From: Rhizobium aethiopicum
Lineage (GTDB): Bacteria; Pseudomonadota; Alphaproteobacteria; Rhizobiales; Rhizobiaceae
Length of the DNA stretch: 64,000 nt
Assembly: GCF_014197535.1 (NCBI RefSeq)
Contig: NZ_JACIFV010000005.1
Location: forward strand, 62,001 to 126,000
Direction: 5' to 3'
How positions within the stretch are numbered: position 1 is the stretch's first letter; each line of letters opens with the position of its first letter. Made by a program: the position numbers and the translations under genes. This document shows, one piece after another, positions 1 to 8,097 of the stretch. Below the pieces are notes generated by a model. It saw only the letters and a list, made by a program, of their open reading frames with translations, had not been told where the DNA came from and searched no databases.

Positions 1-662
1 CCGGACTTGTCCTGTCCTTGATGTCTACATCCGCCTTTGCAGCACCGGCTGGCTCCACGCCCGACAATACACGGGCTCCGGCGCAGATCGTGCGCGTCGC
101 GCAGATGCCGAAATATGTGAAGCCGCAGTTCAAGCGCAAGAAAGTGCGCCTGGTGACGACGGAAGTGGCCGGCACCGTCATCATCGATACCAACAACAAA
201 TATCTCTACCTGGTCGAAGGCAACAACCGCGCCACCCGCTACGGCATCGGCGTCGGCCGCGACGGCTTCGGCTGGTCGGGTATCGTCAAGATCGGCCGCA
301 AGGCCGAATGGCCGGCCTGGACGCCGCCGGCCGAAATGCGCCGCCGCGAAGCCGCCAAGGGCCACATCATCCCCGCCTTCCAGGAAGGCGGCGAGGACAA
401 TCCGCTCGGTGCGCGCGCCATGTATCTCTACCAGGGCGGCCGCGACACCATCTTCCGCATCCATGGCACCAATCAGCCGTGGACGATCGGCCTCAACATG
501 TCCTCCGGCTGCATCCGCATGATGAATGAGGACGTGATGCATCTTTATGATCGCGCCCCCGTCGGCACCAAGGTGATCGTCATCGGTCCCGGCAACAAGC
601 AGGGCAAGGTGGCGTTCGAGGACCGGGGCATCGACGTGTTGCGCACGATGTTCGGCGGCTGA
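1..662 (+). CDS. L,D-transpeptidase (YkuD domain), 5' end cut by window
   Basis: Periplasmic L,D-transpeptidase of the YkuD/ErfK family, which makes 3-3 cross-links in peptidoglycan or attaches proteins to it. The catalytic block is visible near positions 457-540: a histidine in HGTNQPWTIG followed by SSGCIRM, where the cysteine is the nucleophile. The reading frame is open to the left edge and the upstream residues (GLVLSLMSTSAFAAPA) look like the hydrophobic core and cleavage site of a signal peptide. The TTG/ATG at 18/21 are therefore probably internal and the true start lies before the window. It ends just before a rho-independent terminator. Family assignment is secure; which rhizobial paralogue it is cannot be told. 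Confidence 0.9.
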   Translation, partial: GLVLSLMSTSAFAAPAGSTPDNTRAPAQIVRVAQMPKYVKPQFKRKKVRLVTTEVAGTVIIDTNNKYLYLVEGNNRATRYGIGVGRDGFGWSGIVKIGRKAEWPAWTPPAEMRRREAAKGHIIPAFQEGGEDNPLGARAMYLYQGGRDTIFRIHGTNQPWTIGLNMSSGCIRMMNEDVMHLYDRAPVGTKVIVIGPGNKQGKVAFEDRGIDVLRTMFGG

Positions 663-683
663 GCAACACTTGCGAAAAAACGA

Positions 684-713
684 AAGGCGCATTCTGACGC
701 GCCTTTTCTTTTC
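684..713 (+). terminator. Rho-independent terminator of the L,D-transpeptidase gene
   Basis: Seven-base stem AAGGCGC / GCGCCTT with an 8-base loop followed by a T-rich run (TTTCTTTT), 22 bases after the stop codon. Confidence 0.8.
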
Positions 714-784
714 CTTAGACTTTACGGCGGAAAGCTGGCACTGGTGCCTAAGAGTCGACATATTTGCAATATCGGGGCTATTCA

Positions 785-1459
785 ATGACATCTGCGCTGC
801 GTTCCTCCGCCTCCCTGCTTGCGGGCATCGCGCTTTTCACCATCTGTTCAGCAGCCTCCGCCTCGGCGGAAGACCTGGAATTCTCGATTTACGGCGGCTA
901 TCAGACCGCGCCGCACAGCGGCGTCGACGTCTCGGACGGCACGCATTTCACGGCCGGCTGGGAAGGCAAATCCTTCGGCAGCCCGCCCTATTACGGTGGC
1001 CGCGTCACCTGGTGGCTCGAGAATTTCAACAAGCCGAACTGGGGTATCTCGCTCGACTACACCCATGACAAGGTCTATGCCGACGACGACACGCTCGCCA
1101 AGGCCGGCTGGTCGCATTTCGAATTCACCGACGGCCTGAACCTGCTCACCGTGAACGGTCTCTATCGCTTCCAGGATCCGACCCGCCGCTGGACGCCCTA
1201 TCTCGGCGCCGGTGTCGGCGTCAACATTCCGCATGTCGAAGTGATTCGCCCCGAGGGCAAGACCTGGGCTTATGAGTTCGGCGGCGTGACGCTGCAGGCC
1301 CAGGCCGGCGTCGACTTCAAGGTGACCGACCGCTGGTCGACCTTCGTCGAATACAAGGGGACCTATTCGCGCGTCGACGTTCCGATCGACAGCGGCGACC
1401 GACTGAAGACCAACGTCTTCACCAACGCCGTCAATGTCGGCGTATCGTTCCACTGGTAA
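785..1459 (+). CDS. lpxQ: Outer membrane beta-barrel protein, probable lipid A oxidase LpxQ
   Basis: 224-residue protein with a signal peptide (hydrophobic core at residues 10-24, cleavage near ASA-ED at about 28). The rest is beta-barrel-like: alternating hydrophobic/aromatic strands and a C-terminal ...VGVSFHW ending in an aromatic residue, the usual outer membrane insertion signal. Size and pattern fit rhizobial LpxQ, the outer membrane oxidase that converts the proximal glucosamine of lipid A to 2-aminogluconate. That is family knowledge recalled, not tested here. An in-frame start at 764 exists, but the ATG at 785 directly begins a normal signal peptide. It could be another small OmpA-like barrel. 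It converges on the next gene across a strong hairpin. Confidence 0.65.
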   Translation: MTSALRSSASLLAGIALFTICSAASASAEDLEFSIYGGYQTAPHSGVDVSDGTHFTAGWEGKSFGSPPYYGGRVTWWLENFNKPNWGISLDYTHDKVYADDDTLAKAGWSHFEFTDGLNLLTVNGLYRFQDPTRRWTPYLGAGVGVNIPHVEVIRPEGKTWAYEFGGVTLQAQAGVDFKVTDRWSTFVEYKGTYSRVDVPIDSGDRLKTNVFTNAVNVGVSFHW

Positions 1460-1470
1460 TGAATTGAAAT

Positions 1471-1502
1471 TCAGCTGCGGCGCTATTTCATGCCGCAGCT
1501 GA
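1471..1502. terminator. Bidirectional hairpin between convergent genes
   Basis: Perfect 11-base inverted repeat (TCAGCTGCGGC / GCCGCAGCTGA) with a 10-base loop. It lies 12 bases after the lpxQ stop and overlaps the last codons of the minus-strand gene, whose stop codon is in the loop. No long T run, so termination is inferred from position and symmetry. Confidence 0.6.
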
Positions 1503-1923
1503 CCTTGCCCTCGACGGCGTAAGGTTTGCTGCCGCCCTCGATCGTCAGGGAATAGGTGCCGCTGAAATTCGCCGCCGGCTTGCCACGGGCGCCGGCGACC
1601 ACCACCAGATCCAGCGTTGCGCCGCCGGTATCGTCACCGCCGCCGTCGAAGACTTCCAGGAGCAGTTCGCCATCGCGCGACCAGTGATTGCTCAGATGCT
1701 GCGATTCGAACACACGTTTTGCAAAAGCCGCTTGTGCTGGATCCTTGACAATAAGCGCGCCGCGGAAATGGTTGAGCCTATGGCCGCCTTCGTTTGCGAA
1801 ACCGCTTTCGAGGGTGAAGCGCGCCTGCGCGTCATCGGCGGAACAGAATAGGCGGCTGTCGGCATGGGCCGCGCCTGCCGCACCGAGCAGTCCCGCAAGT
1901 ACAATCATTCCCCGCCACATCAC
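1483..1923 (-). CDS. Small secreted protein of unknown function
   Basis: 146-residue protein with a clear signal peptide (hydrophobic residues 5-16, cleavage near AHA-DS at about 21). The mature part is hydrophilic, with one cysteine near the N-terminus (RLFCSADD) and one near the C-terminus (VSCGMK) that could form a disulfide. No catalytic motif recognised. It lies between probable lpxQ (convergent) and glcF (same strand, about 40 bases away), and may be transcribed from the glc operon or alone. ATGs at 1923 and 1920 are both possible. Confidence 0.7.
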   Translation of the reverse strand: MMWRGMIVLAGLLGAAGAAHADSRLFCSADDAQARFTLESGFANEGGHRLNHFRGALIVKDPAQAAFAKRVFESQHLSNHWSRDGELLLEVFDGGGDDTGGATLDLVVVAGARGKPAANFSGTYSLTIEGGSKPYAVEGKVSCGMK

Positions 1924-1963
1924 CCAACCTCCCGGGATCAGCCCGAATGGGCCTGCATTCCCT

Positions 1964-3274
1964 TCAGCCTAACGGCAAACCGGTTAATTTTTCCGGCATA
2001 GCGCCGCCATAGGCCCAATCGAGAAGTTCGACCGTATGCAGGATTGGGATCTCGGTGCCGGTGGCGATCTGGGTGATGCAGCCGATATTGCCGGTGGCGA
2101 TGATATCGGCCTCGGTGGCCTCGATGTTCTTGACCTTGCGCGCCTTCAGCGCCGCCGAAATCTCCGGCTGCAGGATGTTGTAGGTGCCGGCCGAGCCGCA
2201 GCAGAGATGGCCTTCGGCCGGATCGCGCAAAGTGAAGCCCGCCGCCTTCAGCAATTGCTTCGGCTGAAGGGTGATGCGCTGGCCGTGCTGCATCGAACAG
2301 GCGGAATGATAGGCGACCGTGATGCCCCTCGGCAGATGGGCCGGCAGGTCGAGGGTCGCCAGATATTCGGTAATGTCCTTTGCCAGCGCCGAGACCCTGG
2401 CCGCCTTTGCGGCATAGGCGGGGTCGAGGCGCAGCATGTGACCGTAATCCTTGATCGTCGTGCCGCAGCCCGATGCGGTGATGATGATCGCATCGAGGCC
2501 ATGGCTGTCGATCTCGCGCGTCCAGATATCGACATTGGTGCGGGCGCTTGCGAGCGCCTGTTCGGCCCGACCCATATGGTGGACCAGCGAGCCGCAGCAG
2601 ACCTCGCCTTCCGGCGCCACGACCTCGATGCCGAGCCGCGTCAGCAGCCGGATGGCCGCCGCGTTGATGCCGGGATCGAGCACTGGCTGGGCACAGCCGG
2701 ACAGGATCGCCACCCGGCCGCGCCGCTCCGCCTCGGGTCGATGGGTGCCGGGTTTTGAAAAGTCTGAAGGCGCGGGGACGCGGCGCGGCGCAAGCGCCAG
2801 CATGGCGGCAAAGGGTTTCAGCGCTGCCCCCCGCATCAGTCCGGCAAAGGGGCGGCCGAGACGGGCGAGATGGAGCGCCAGGCGGAAACGGCCGGGATAG
2901 GGCAGTACGGCGGCGAGAATGGCGCGCGTCAGCCGGTTTATGAACGGCCGCCTGTAAGTCTCTTCGATATGGGCGCGGGCGTGATCGACCAGATGCATAT
3001 AGTCGACGCCCGAGGGACAGGTGGTGACGCAGGCAAGGCAGGAGAGACAGCGGTCGATATGGGTGACGACCTCGGCATCGGCGCGGCGGCCGTTTTCCAG
3101 CATGTCCTTGATCAGGTAGATACGGCCGCGCGGGCTGTCGAGCTCGTTGCCGAGGGTCACATAGGTGGGACAGGTGGCGGTGCAGAAACCGCAATGGACG
3201 CATTTGCGCAGGATCTGCTCGGATTCGGCGACATGGGGATCGAGCAGTTGGGTTGGGGTGAAGTTGGTTTGCAT
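1964..3274 (-). CDS. glcF: Glycolate oxidase iron-sulfur subunit GlcF
   Basis: 436 residues. Third subunit of membrane-linked glycolate oxidase, passing electrons from GlcD/GlcE flavin toward the quinone pool as glycolate is oxidised to glyoxylate. Two ferredoxin-like cysteine clusters are visible: C25-x2-C28-x2-C31-x3-C35-P and C76-x2-C79-x2-C82-x3-C86-P. Two C-terminal CCG modules follow (EVCCGSLVHHMG and HLCCGSAGTYN), the standard architecture and length for GlcF. The ATG at 3274 has a GGAGG about 9 bases upstream. Last gene of glcD-glcE-glcF, separated from glcE by about 240 bases holding a large palindromic repeat. Confidence 0.95.
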   Translation of the reverse strand: MQTNFTPTQLLDPHVAESEQILRKCVHCGFCTATCPTYVTLGNELDSPRGRIYLIKDMLENGRRADAEVVTHIDRCLSCLACVTTCPSGVDYMHLVDHARAHIEETYRRPFINRLTRAILAAVLPYPGRFRLALHLARLGRPFAGLMRGAALKPFAAMLALAPRRVPAPSDFSKPGTHRPEAERRGRVAILSGCAQPVLDPGINAAAIRLLTRLGIEVVAPEGEVCCGSLVHHMGRAEQALASARTNVDIWTREIDSHGLDAIIITASGCGTTIKDYGHMLRLDPAYAAKAARVSALAKDITEYLATLDLPAHLPRGITVAYHSACSMQHGQRITLQPKQLLKAAGFTLRDPAEGHLCCGSAGTYNILQPEISAALKARKVKNIEATEADIIATGNIGCITQIATGTEIPILHTVELLDWAYGGAMPEKLTGLPLG

Positions 3275-3320
3275 CTAGCGGGGCCTCCGCTTGGGGGGCG
3301 CTGTGCCTGGGGCACCCGCC

Positions 3321-3480
3321 TCTGTCCTGCCGGACATCTCCCCCACAAGGAGGGAGATCAGATGGGCGCAACGGTTTCCCCAAACAACCACCGTGGAATT
3401 ACTTCGATACGGTAGAGAGGGACCGGTGATCCGACCTCTTGCCAATCTCCCCCCTTGTGGGGGAGATGTCCGGCAGGAGA
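3321..3480. repeat. RIME-like long inverted repeat between glcE and glcF
   Basis: Two nearly identical inverted arms, 3321-3358 and 3445-3480, share the core CCTGCCGGACATCTCCCCCA. They are separated by about 86 bases. Dense palindromic intergenic modules of this kind are known in rhizobia as RIME elements. The assignment rests on structure and rhizobial context, not on a database match. In the glc operon mRNA it would form a strong hairpin between the two cistrons. Confidence 0.65.
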
Positions 3481-3512
3481 GAGGGGGGTGACCCACGCAC
3501 AGACTCATCTTC

Positions 3513-4712
3513 TCACCCCATCTTCCCCGGATTGAAGATCCCAGCCGGATCGAACTTCTCCTTCACCCGCCGCGACAGCATCGCCACCGCCTCCGGCTCC
3601 GGATGAAAGGCGGCCGTTGCCGCCCTCGCCACCGCCGACGCGCGGATCAGCGTGGCATGGCCGCCGCCGAGCGCCTTGATGAAGCGGCGGACCAGCTCTG
3701 CTTCGGGGTCTGCCTCCATCCTCATCCAGACGAGGCCACCCTGCCAGTCGTAAAAGGCGTCGACACCGGCTTCCAGGCGAAGTGCCGCGACCAGCTGATG
3801 GCCGGTTCCCGGCGCGACCGAGACGCGCCAGACCGGCCGCGTCGTGCCGTCGGCATAGGGCAGCACGTCGCGGATCTCCTGCCAGAGCCTCTGGCTTTCC
3901 GGCTCATCCAGCCGCGTCACCGTGGCAAAGGCCGACATGACAGCCGCAAGCTTTTCGATGCGCACGTCGACCGAACCGGCCAGGCCTTCGACGCGCAGAA
4001 CCGTCGCCTCGCCCTCGGGCAATTTGCCGGCAAGGAATTTCCAGGTCACCGTCAGCGGCAGATGGGCGGCACTGGAGACCTCGACCGGCAGCGCCATCGC
4101 CGCCGCCATGGCATTGGCCGCTTCGGCATCGTTGAGGCCGGAGAGAACCAGCGTCTGTTCCGTCTTCGGGCGCGGTGGCACGCGGAACGTGACTTCGGTG
4201 AGAAAACCCAGCGTGCCGTGCGAGCCGGCAACCAGCTTGACGAGATCGAGGCCGGTGACGTTCTTCATCACCCGGCCGCCGGCCTTGATGATCTCGCCCC
4301 TGCCGTTGATGAAGCGCACGCCGAGCAGGCTGTCGCGGGCAGCGCCCGCAATGAGGCGGCGCGGGCCGGAAACATTGGCGGCGAAGACGCCGCCGATCGT
4401 CGGCTCGCCCGACCTGCGCATGACTGGGCGATGATCCATCGGCTCGAAGGCGAGCATCTGGCCGTTTTGCGAAAGCACCGCCTCGACCTCGGCAAGCGGC
4501 GTACCCGAGCGGACCGTCATGACCATCTCGCCGGGATTGTAGGCGACGATGCCGGAAAGCCTGGTCGATCGCAGCCGGTCTTCTGATGCAACGGCATTAC
4601 CGAAACCCGAGCGCGTGTCACCGCCACAGATAGCGAGCGGCCGGTTCGTCTCCGCATGTGCGAGGACGATCGCCGCCGCCTGTTCCTCGCTTGTCGGCAT
4701 CAGATCGATCAT
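3513..4712 (-). CDS. glcE: Glycolate oxidase FAD-binding subunit GlcE
   Basis: 399 residues. Second flavin subunit of glycolate oxidase, paralogous to the N-terminal FAD_binding_4 (PCMH) domain of GlcD. Visible features are the PxSxxE-like start of the FAD domain (IDLMPTSEEQAAAIV), the central GGVFAANVSGPRR loop and GGRVMKNVTGLDLVKL, characteristic of GlcE. The ATG overlaps the glcD stop codon in an ATGA arrangement, so the two are translationally coupled. The subunit binds FAD and is needed with GlcD and GlcF for activity. Confidence 0.95.
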   Translation of the reverse strand: MIDLMPTSEEQAAAIVLAHAETNRPLAICGGDTRSGFGNAVASEDRLRSTRLSGIVAYNPGEMVMTVRSGTPLAEVEAVLSQNGQMLAFEPMDHRPVMRRSGEPTIGGVFAANVSGPRRLIAGAARDSLLGVRFINGRGEIIKAGGRVMKNVTGLDLVKLVAGSHGTLGFLTEVTFRVPPRPKTEQTLVLSGLNDAEAANAMAAAMALPVEVSSAAHLPLTVTWKFLAGKLPEGEATVLRVEGLAGSVDVRIEKLAAVMSAFATVTRLDEPESQRLWQEIRDVLPYADGTTRPVWRVSVAPGTGHQLVAALRLEAGVDAFYDWQGGLVWMRMEADPEAELVRRFIKALGGGHATLIRASAVARAATAAFHPEPEAVAMLSRRVKEKFDPAGIFNPGKMG

Positions 4713-6148
4713 GCGGCGGGGCGCCCTTCGAGCGGGAAGACCTTCGACGGGTTGAGGAGCCAGCCGGGGTCGAAGGCGGCGCGCACCGCCATCTGCTGGG
4801 CGAGATCGGCCTCTGAATACTGATGGCGCATCAGGTCGCGCTTTTCAATGCCGACGCCATGTTCGCCGGTGAGGCAGCCGCCGGCGTCGACGCAGAGCTT
4901 GAGGATATCGTTGCCGGCGGCTTCGGCGCGGGCGGCATCCTCGGGATCGTTGGCATTGAAGAGGATCAGCGGATGCATGTTGCCGTCGCCGGCATGAAAG
5001 ACGTTGGCGACCCGCAGGCCGTAATGATCGACGATCTCCGTGGTCGTCTTCAGCACATGGGAAAGCTGGCTGAGCGGCACGGTGCCGTCCATGCAGATAT
5101 AGTCGGCGATGCGGCCGGTGGCGCCGAAGGCGGATTTGCGCCCCTTCCAGATCAGCGCCGCTTCGGTGGCCGACTGGCATTCGCGCACCGTCTTCACAGC
5201 GTGCCGGCGGGCGATCTCGACGATGTCTTTCAGGGTGGCGTCCATTTCGGCTTCCGAACCCTCGACCTCGACGATCAGCAGCGCCCCGACATCGAGGGGA
5301 TAGCCGGCATGGGCGAAGGCCTCGCAGATCTCGATCGCCGGCTTGTCCATGAATTCGATAGCAACCGGGATGATGCCGGCGGCGATGACATCGGCAACGC
5401 AGGCGCCGGCCTCTTCCGAGCTTTCGAAGCCGAAGAGCACCGGACGGGCGCCTTCCGGCTTGGCGATCAGCCGCACGGTCGCCTCGGTGACGATGCCGAG
5501 CTGGCCTTCGTGGCCGCAGACGAGGCCGAGCAGGTCGTAACCGGCCGCATCAAGCGCCTTGCCGCCGAGCTCGATCACCGTACCGTCGACCAGCACCATC
5601 CTGACGCCGAGCAGATTGTTGGTGGTGACGCCATATTTCAGGCAGTGGGCGCCGCCGGAATTCATGCCGATATTGCCGCCGATCGTGCAGGCGAGCTGCG
5701 AACTCGGATCAGGCGCGTAGAAAAAGCCGTCGGCCGAGACGGATTCTGAGATGTTGAGATTGGTCACTCCGGCCTGAACCACGGCGACGCGGTTCGGCAG
5801 ATCGATTTCGAGAATGCTGTTCATCTTCGACAGGCCGAGCACGACGGCATCCTCCTGCGGAATGGCGCCGCCGGAAAGCGAGGTGCCGGCGCCGCGCGGC
5901 ACCACGGGAATACCGTAACGGTGGCAATAACGCATGACGGCTGCCACCTCGGCCGTGGTGCGCGGCAGAGCGACGGCGAGCGGCAGGCGACGATAGGACA
6001 CGAAGGCATCGGTTTCGAACGGCACCAGCTCGCGCGTCTCATGAATCAGACATTCCGGCGGCAGAAGATCGGCGAGATCGGCAACGATCCGGGCGCGGCG
6101 CGCCAGCACATCGGCGCGCGGGGCGAGAAACGGAATGGCGTCGGACAT
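4709..6148 (-). CDS. glcD: Glycolate oxidase catalytic FAD subunit GlcD
   Basis: 479 residues. Main flavoprotein subunit that oxidises glycolate (or D-lactate) to glyoxylate. The FAD-binding PCMH motif PRGAGTSLSGGAIP is at residues 84-97, followed by GGNIGMNSGGAHCLKYG. The C-terminal FAD-oxidase domain has GDGNMHP and the terminal GGCLTGEHGVGIEKRDLM signature. The frame opens upstream to 6262, but the ATG at 6148 has AGGGAG about 6 bases before it and gives the normal family N-terminus. First gene of glcDEF, divergent from a LysR gene. The shared 150-base intergenic region holds nested dyads that could be the regulator's operator. Confidence 0.95.
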   Translation of the reverse strand: MSDAIPFLAPRADVLARRARIVADLADLLPPECLIHETRELVPFETDAFVSYRRLPLAVALPRTTAEVAAVMRYCHRYGIPVVPRGAGTSLSGGAIPQEDAVVLGLSKMNSILEIDLPNRVAVVQAGVTNLNISESVSADGFFYAPDPSSQLACTIGGNIGMNSGGAHCLKYGVTTNNLLGVRMVLVDGTVIELGGKALDAAGYDLLGLVCGHEGQLGIVTEATVRLIAKPEGARPVLFGFESSEEAGACVADVIAAGIIPVAIEFMDKPAIEICEAFAHAGYPLDVGALLIVEVEGSEAEMDATLKDIVEIARRHAVKTVRECQSATEAALIWKGRKSAFGATGRIADYICMDGTVPLSQLSHVLKTTTEIVDHYGLRVANVFHAGDGNMHPLILFNANDPEDAARAEAAGNDILKLCVDAGGCLTGEHGVGIEKRDLMRHQYSEADLAQQMAVRAAFDPGWLLNPSKVFPLEGRPAA

Positions 6149-6235
6149 GGTGTTCTCCCTGGCCCTGACGACGGGAAATCGCAGCGGGAAGATGACAGCG
6201 GGACGGGCCGCCAGCCTCTGCCGCCGGTGAACCGG

Positions 6236-6270
6236 CTTAGCACTTTCCCGAAAGTGGCGCAAATGCTAAG
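6236..6270. promoter_or_regulatory. Nested dyads between glcD and the divergent LysR gene
   Basis: An outer inverted repeat CTTAGCA (6236-6242) / TGCTAAG (6264-6270) encloses an inner one CACTTTC (6241-6247) / GAAAGTG (6250-6256). LysR-type regulators typically bind dyads in the divergent region between their own gene and their target. Operator function is inferred. Confidence 0.5.
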
Positions 6271-6305
6271 CACTTATGTCAAAAGGGGAAAAGTCTGAAA
6301 ACCTT

Positions 6306-7202
6306 ATGACCAATCTGGGTGATCTCGAAATCTTTGCCAAGGTCGTTTCGACGGGAAGCATGTCGCTCGCCGGGCGGGCGCTCGGCTTTTCTCCTGCCGT
6401 CGTTTCCAAGCGGATCAAGCGGCTGGAGGACCGGCTCGGCACCAGGCTTCTGCAGCGCACGACGCGGCAGATCTCGCTGACGGAAGCCGGACAAGGTTTT
6501 TACGACCGCGTTCTCGGTATTCTCGCCGGGTTGGAGGAGGCCGAATTCTACATTTCCGGCCGCTCGGCGCAGATGCACGGCACGCTGAAGATCTCGGCGC
6601 CGACCTCCTTCGGCCGCATGCATATCGCGCCGCATCTGAAGGCTTTCATGCAGGCGCACCCGGAGCTTGCGATCAACCTGGTGCTGACCGACGAATTCAG
6701 CGACATCATCGGCAGCGGTTTCGATCTGGCGATCCGGATTGCCGAACTGACCGATTCCAGCCTCGTCGCCCGACGGCTGGCGCCGGTGCGCCGGCTCCTC
6801 TGCGCTTCGCCGGATTATCTCGCGGCGCATGGCGAGCCAAGGCATATCGACGACCTGAAACACCATCGCTGCCTGCCGGCGCACAACAGCGATAGCTGGC
6901 GGCTGAACGGGCCGGACGGGCCCCTCAGCCTGCGGCCCGACGGCATGCTGATCACCAACTCCAGCGAGGTGATCCGCGAGGCTGTCATATCAGGCCTCGG
7001 GATCGCGCTGCGCTCCACCTGGGATATCGGCGAGGAACTGAAGACCGGCCGCCTGGTGCAGGTGCTGCGCGCCTATGAGGGCTCGCACAATGTCGCACTC
7101 TCGGCCGTCTATCCCAGCCGGCAGTTCCTGCCGGCCAAGGTACGGCTGTTCATCGACTATCTCACCGAGCTTTACGGGCCAGTCCCCTATTGGGAGCGCT
7201 GA
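6306..7202 (+). CDS. LysR-type regulator divergent from glcDEF
   Basis: 298 residues. The N-terminal winged helix-turn-helix is clear (residues 1-60: LEIFAKVVSTGSMSLAGRALGFSP then VSKRIKRLEDRLGTRLLQRT), followed by the periplasmic-binding-like effector domain, standard length for LysR regulators. The frame allows an ATG at 6276, but 6306 gives the usual family N-terminus. The SD-like AAGGGGA at 6283 lies between the two, so the start is uncertain. The divergent layout with glcD suggests control of glycolate oxidation, possibly with glycolate as effector. This is inference from position. The sequence resembles the DsdC/GcvA-unlike 'LysR, SoxR-independent' group only in general, so no name is given. 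Confidence 0.88.
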   Translation: MTNLGDLEIFAKVVSTGSMSLAGRALGFSPAVVSKRIKRLEDRLGTRLLQRTTRQISLTEAGQGFYDRVLGILAGLEEAEFYISGRSAQMHGTLKISAPTSFGRMHIAPHLKAFMQAHPELAINLVLTDEFSDIIGSGFDLAIRIAELTDSSLVARRLAPVRRLLCASPDYLAAHGEPRHIDDLKHHRCLPAHNSDSWRLNGPDGPLSLRPDGMLITNSSEVIREAVISGLGIALRSTWDIGEELKTGRLVQVLRAYEGSHNVALSAVYPSRQFLPAKVRLFIDYLTELYGPVPYWER

Positions 7203-7521
7203 TACCGCCGTAACCGCGGGCAGAAGGCAACCCAGCGTGGGAAGGCGAGGCACGGTTGCCACATTTTTAAAAAAAGAATCGTGGTGGAACAACGGATTCC
7301 GCCATTGATTGGAGATGCGGACGAAGCCATATTGTACACCTGTGCAATATGGCGCATTCGAGACAGGTCGTGGCGGATTTCTGAGCCTGCCCCAGCTCGA
7401 TTTCCCCTATCAACGGCGGTTAAATCATGTTTCGGTCGTCTGCGGCTTTGGATTGCGTAAGCGTTCCGTGATACATGTATATGAGTGATTCCTAACAACC
7501 ACTGTAAAGGTGACCCGACAA
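7203..7521. other. Intergenic region upstream of the NUDIX gene
   Basis: About 320 bases without a supported gene. The only marked structure is the dyad at 7326-7353. A purine-rich AAAGGTGA at 7506-7513 serves as ribosome binding site for the next gene. Confidence 0.6.
7326..7353. promoter_or_regulatory. 28-base dyad, candidate operator
   Basis: GCCATATTGTACA / TGTGCAATATGGC: 13-base arms with one mismatch around a 2-base centre. It has no T run and lies about 170 bases before the NUDIX start and 120 bases after the LysR stop, so an operator is more likely than a terminator. The binding protein is unknown. Confidence 0.45.
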
Positions 7522-8034
7522 TTGACTCTTCTCGCCCGATTGGCATCCGATGTGCAACTGATGTTCCGGCGCCCGCCGCGACAACAATATGGTGCGATCT
7601 GCTACCGGGTGAAGAAGAAAAGCGGTGATGTCGAAGTTCTGCTGATGACGAGCCGTGACACCGGCCGCTGGGTCATTCCCAAGGGCTGGCCGATGAACGG
7701 GAAGTGCGCCCATGAGGTCGCCGCGCAGGAAGCCCTGGAAGAAGCCGGCGTACGCGGCGCGGCCGAGGCGGAAACGCTCGGTTCCTACACCTATCAGAAG
7801 GTGCTGCGTGACGGGGTGCAGGTCGTCTGCAAGGTGCAGGTCTATGCGCTTGAGGTCACCGACATGGCAAAGAACTTCAAGGAAAAGGGCGAGCGCACCA
7901 TCGACTGGGTCTCATGCGACGAGGCGGCCAGCCGCGTCCGCGAACCAGAACTTCGCAACCTCTTCCTCGCCTTCAAGCAAAAGATGACCGATAGACTGTC
8001 GGCCAAACCGGCGAAACAAATTCCGGCGGAATGA
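7522..8034 (+). CDS. NUDIX hydrolase
   Basis: About 170 residues. NUDIX-fold pyrophosphohydrolase of the diphosphoinositol-polyphosphate/Ap4A-like branch. The Nudix box is recognisable as GWPMNGKCAHEVAAQEALEE followed by AGV. The first glutamate of the canonical GX5EX7REUXEEXGU is replaced by lysine and the arginine by glutamine, while the metal-binding EALEEAG core is kept. Start choice: GTG at 7510 is buried in the AAAGGTGA ribosome binding site, so TTG at 7522 (8-base spacing) fits better; ATG at 7561 is also in frame. Substrate unknown. It precedes the phosphate transporter gene by about 60 bases on the same strand, but a functional link is not shown. Confidence 0.85.
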   Translation: MTLLARLASDVQLMFRRPPRQQYGAICYRVKKKSGDVEVLLMTSRDTGRWVIPKGWPMNGKCAHEVAAQEALEEAGVRGAAEAETLGSYTYQKVLRDGVQVVCKVQVYALEVTDMAKNFKEKGERTIDWVSCDEAASRVREPELRNLFLAFKQKMTDRLSAKPAKQIPAE

Positions 8035-8097
8035 ATCCTGCCATCTTGCACTGCTAGGAAAGCAGCGTAGAAGCAGATTCATCCTTCAGGAAAAAGA

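Noticed and set aside
1938..3383. 481-residue minus-strand frame over glcF
   Set aside because: Out of frame with the cysteine-cluster-bearing GlcF, which is clearly real.
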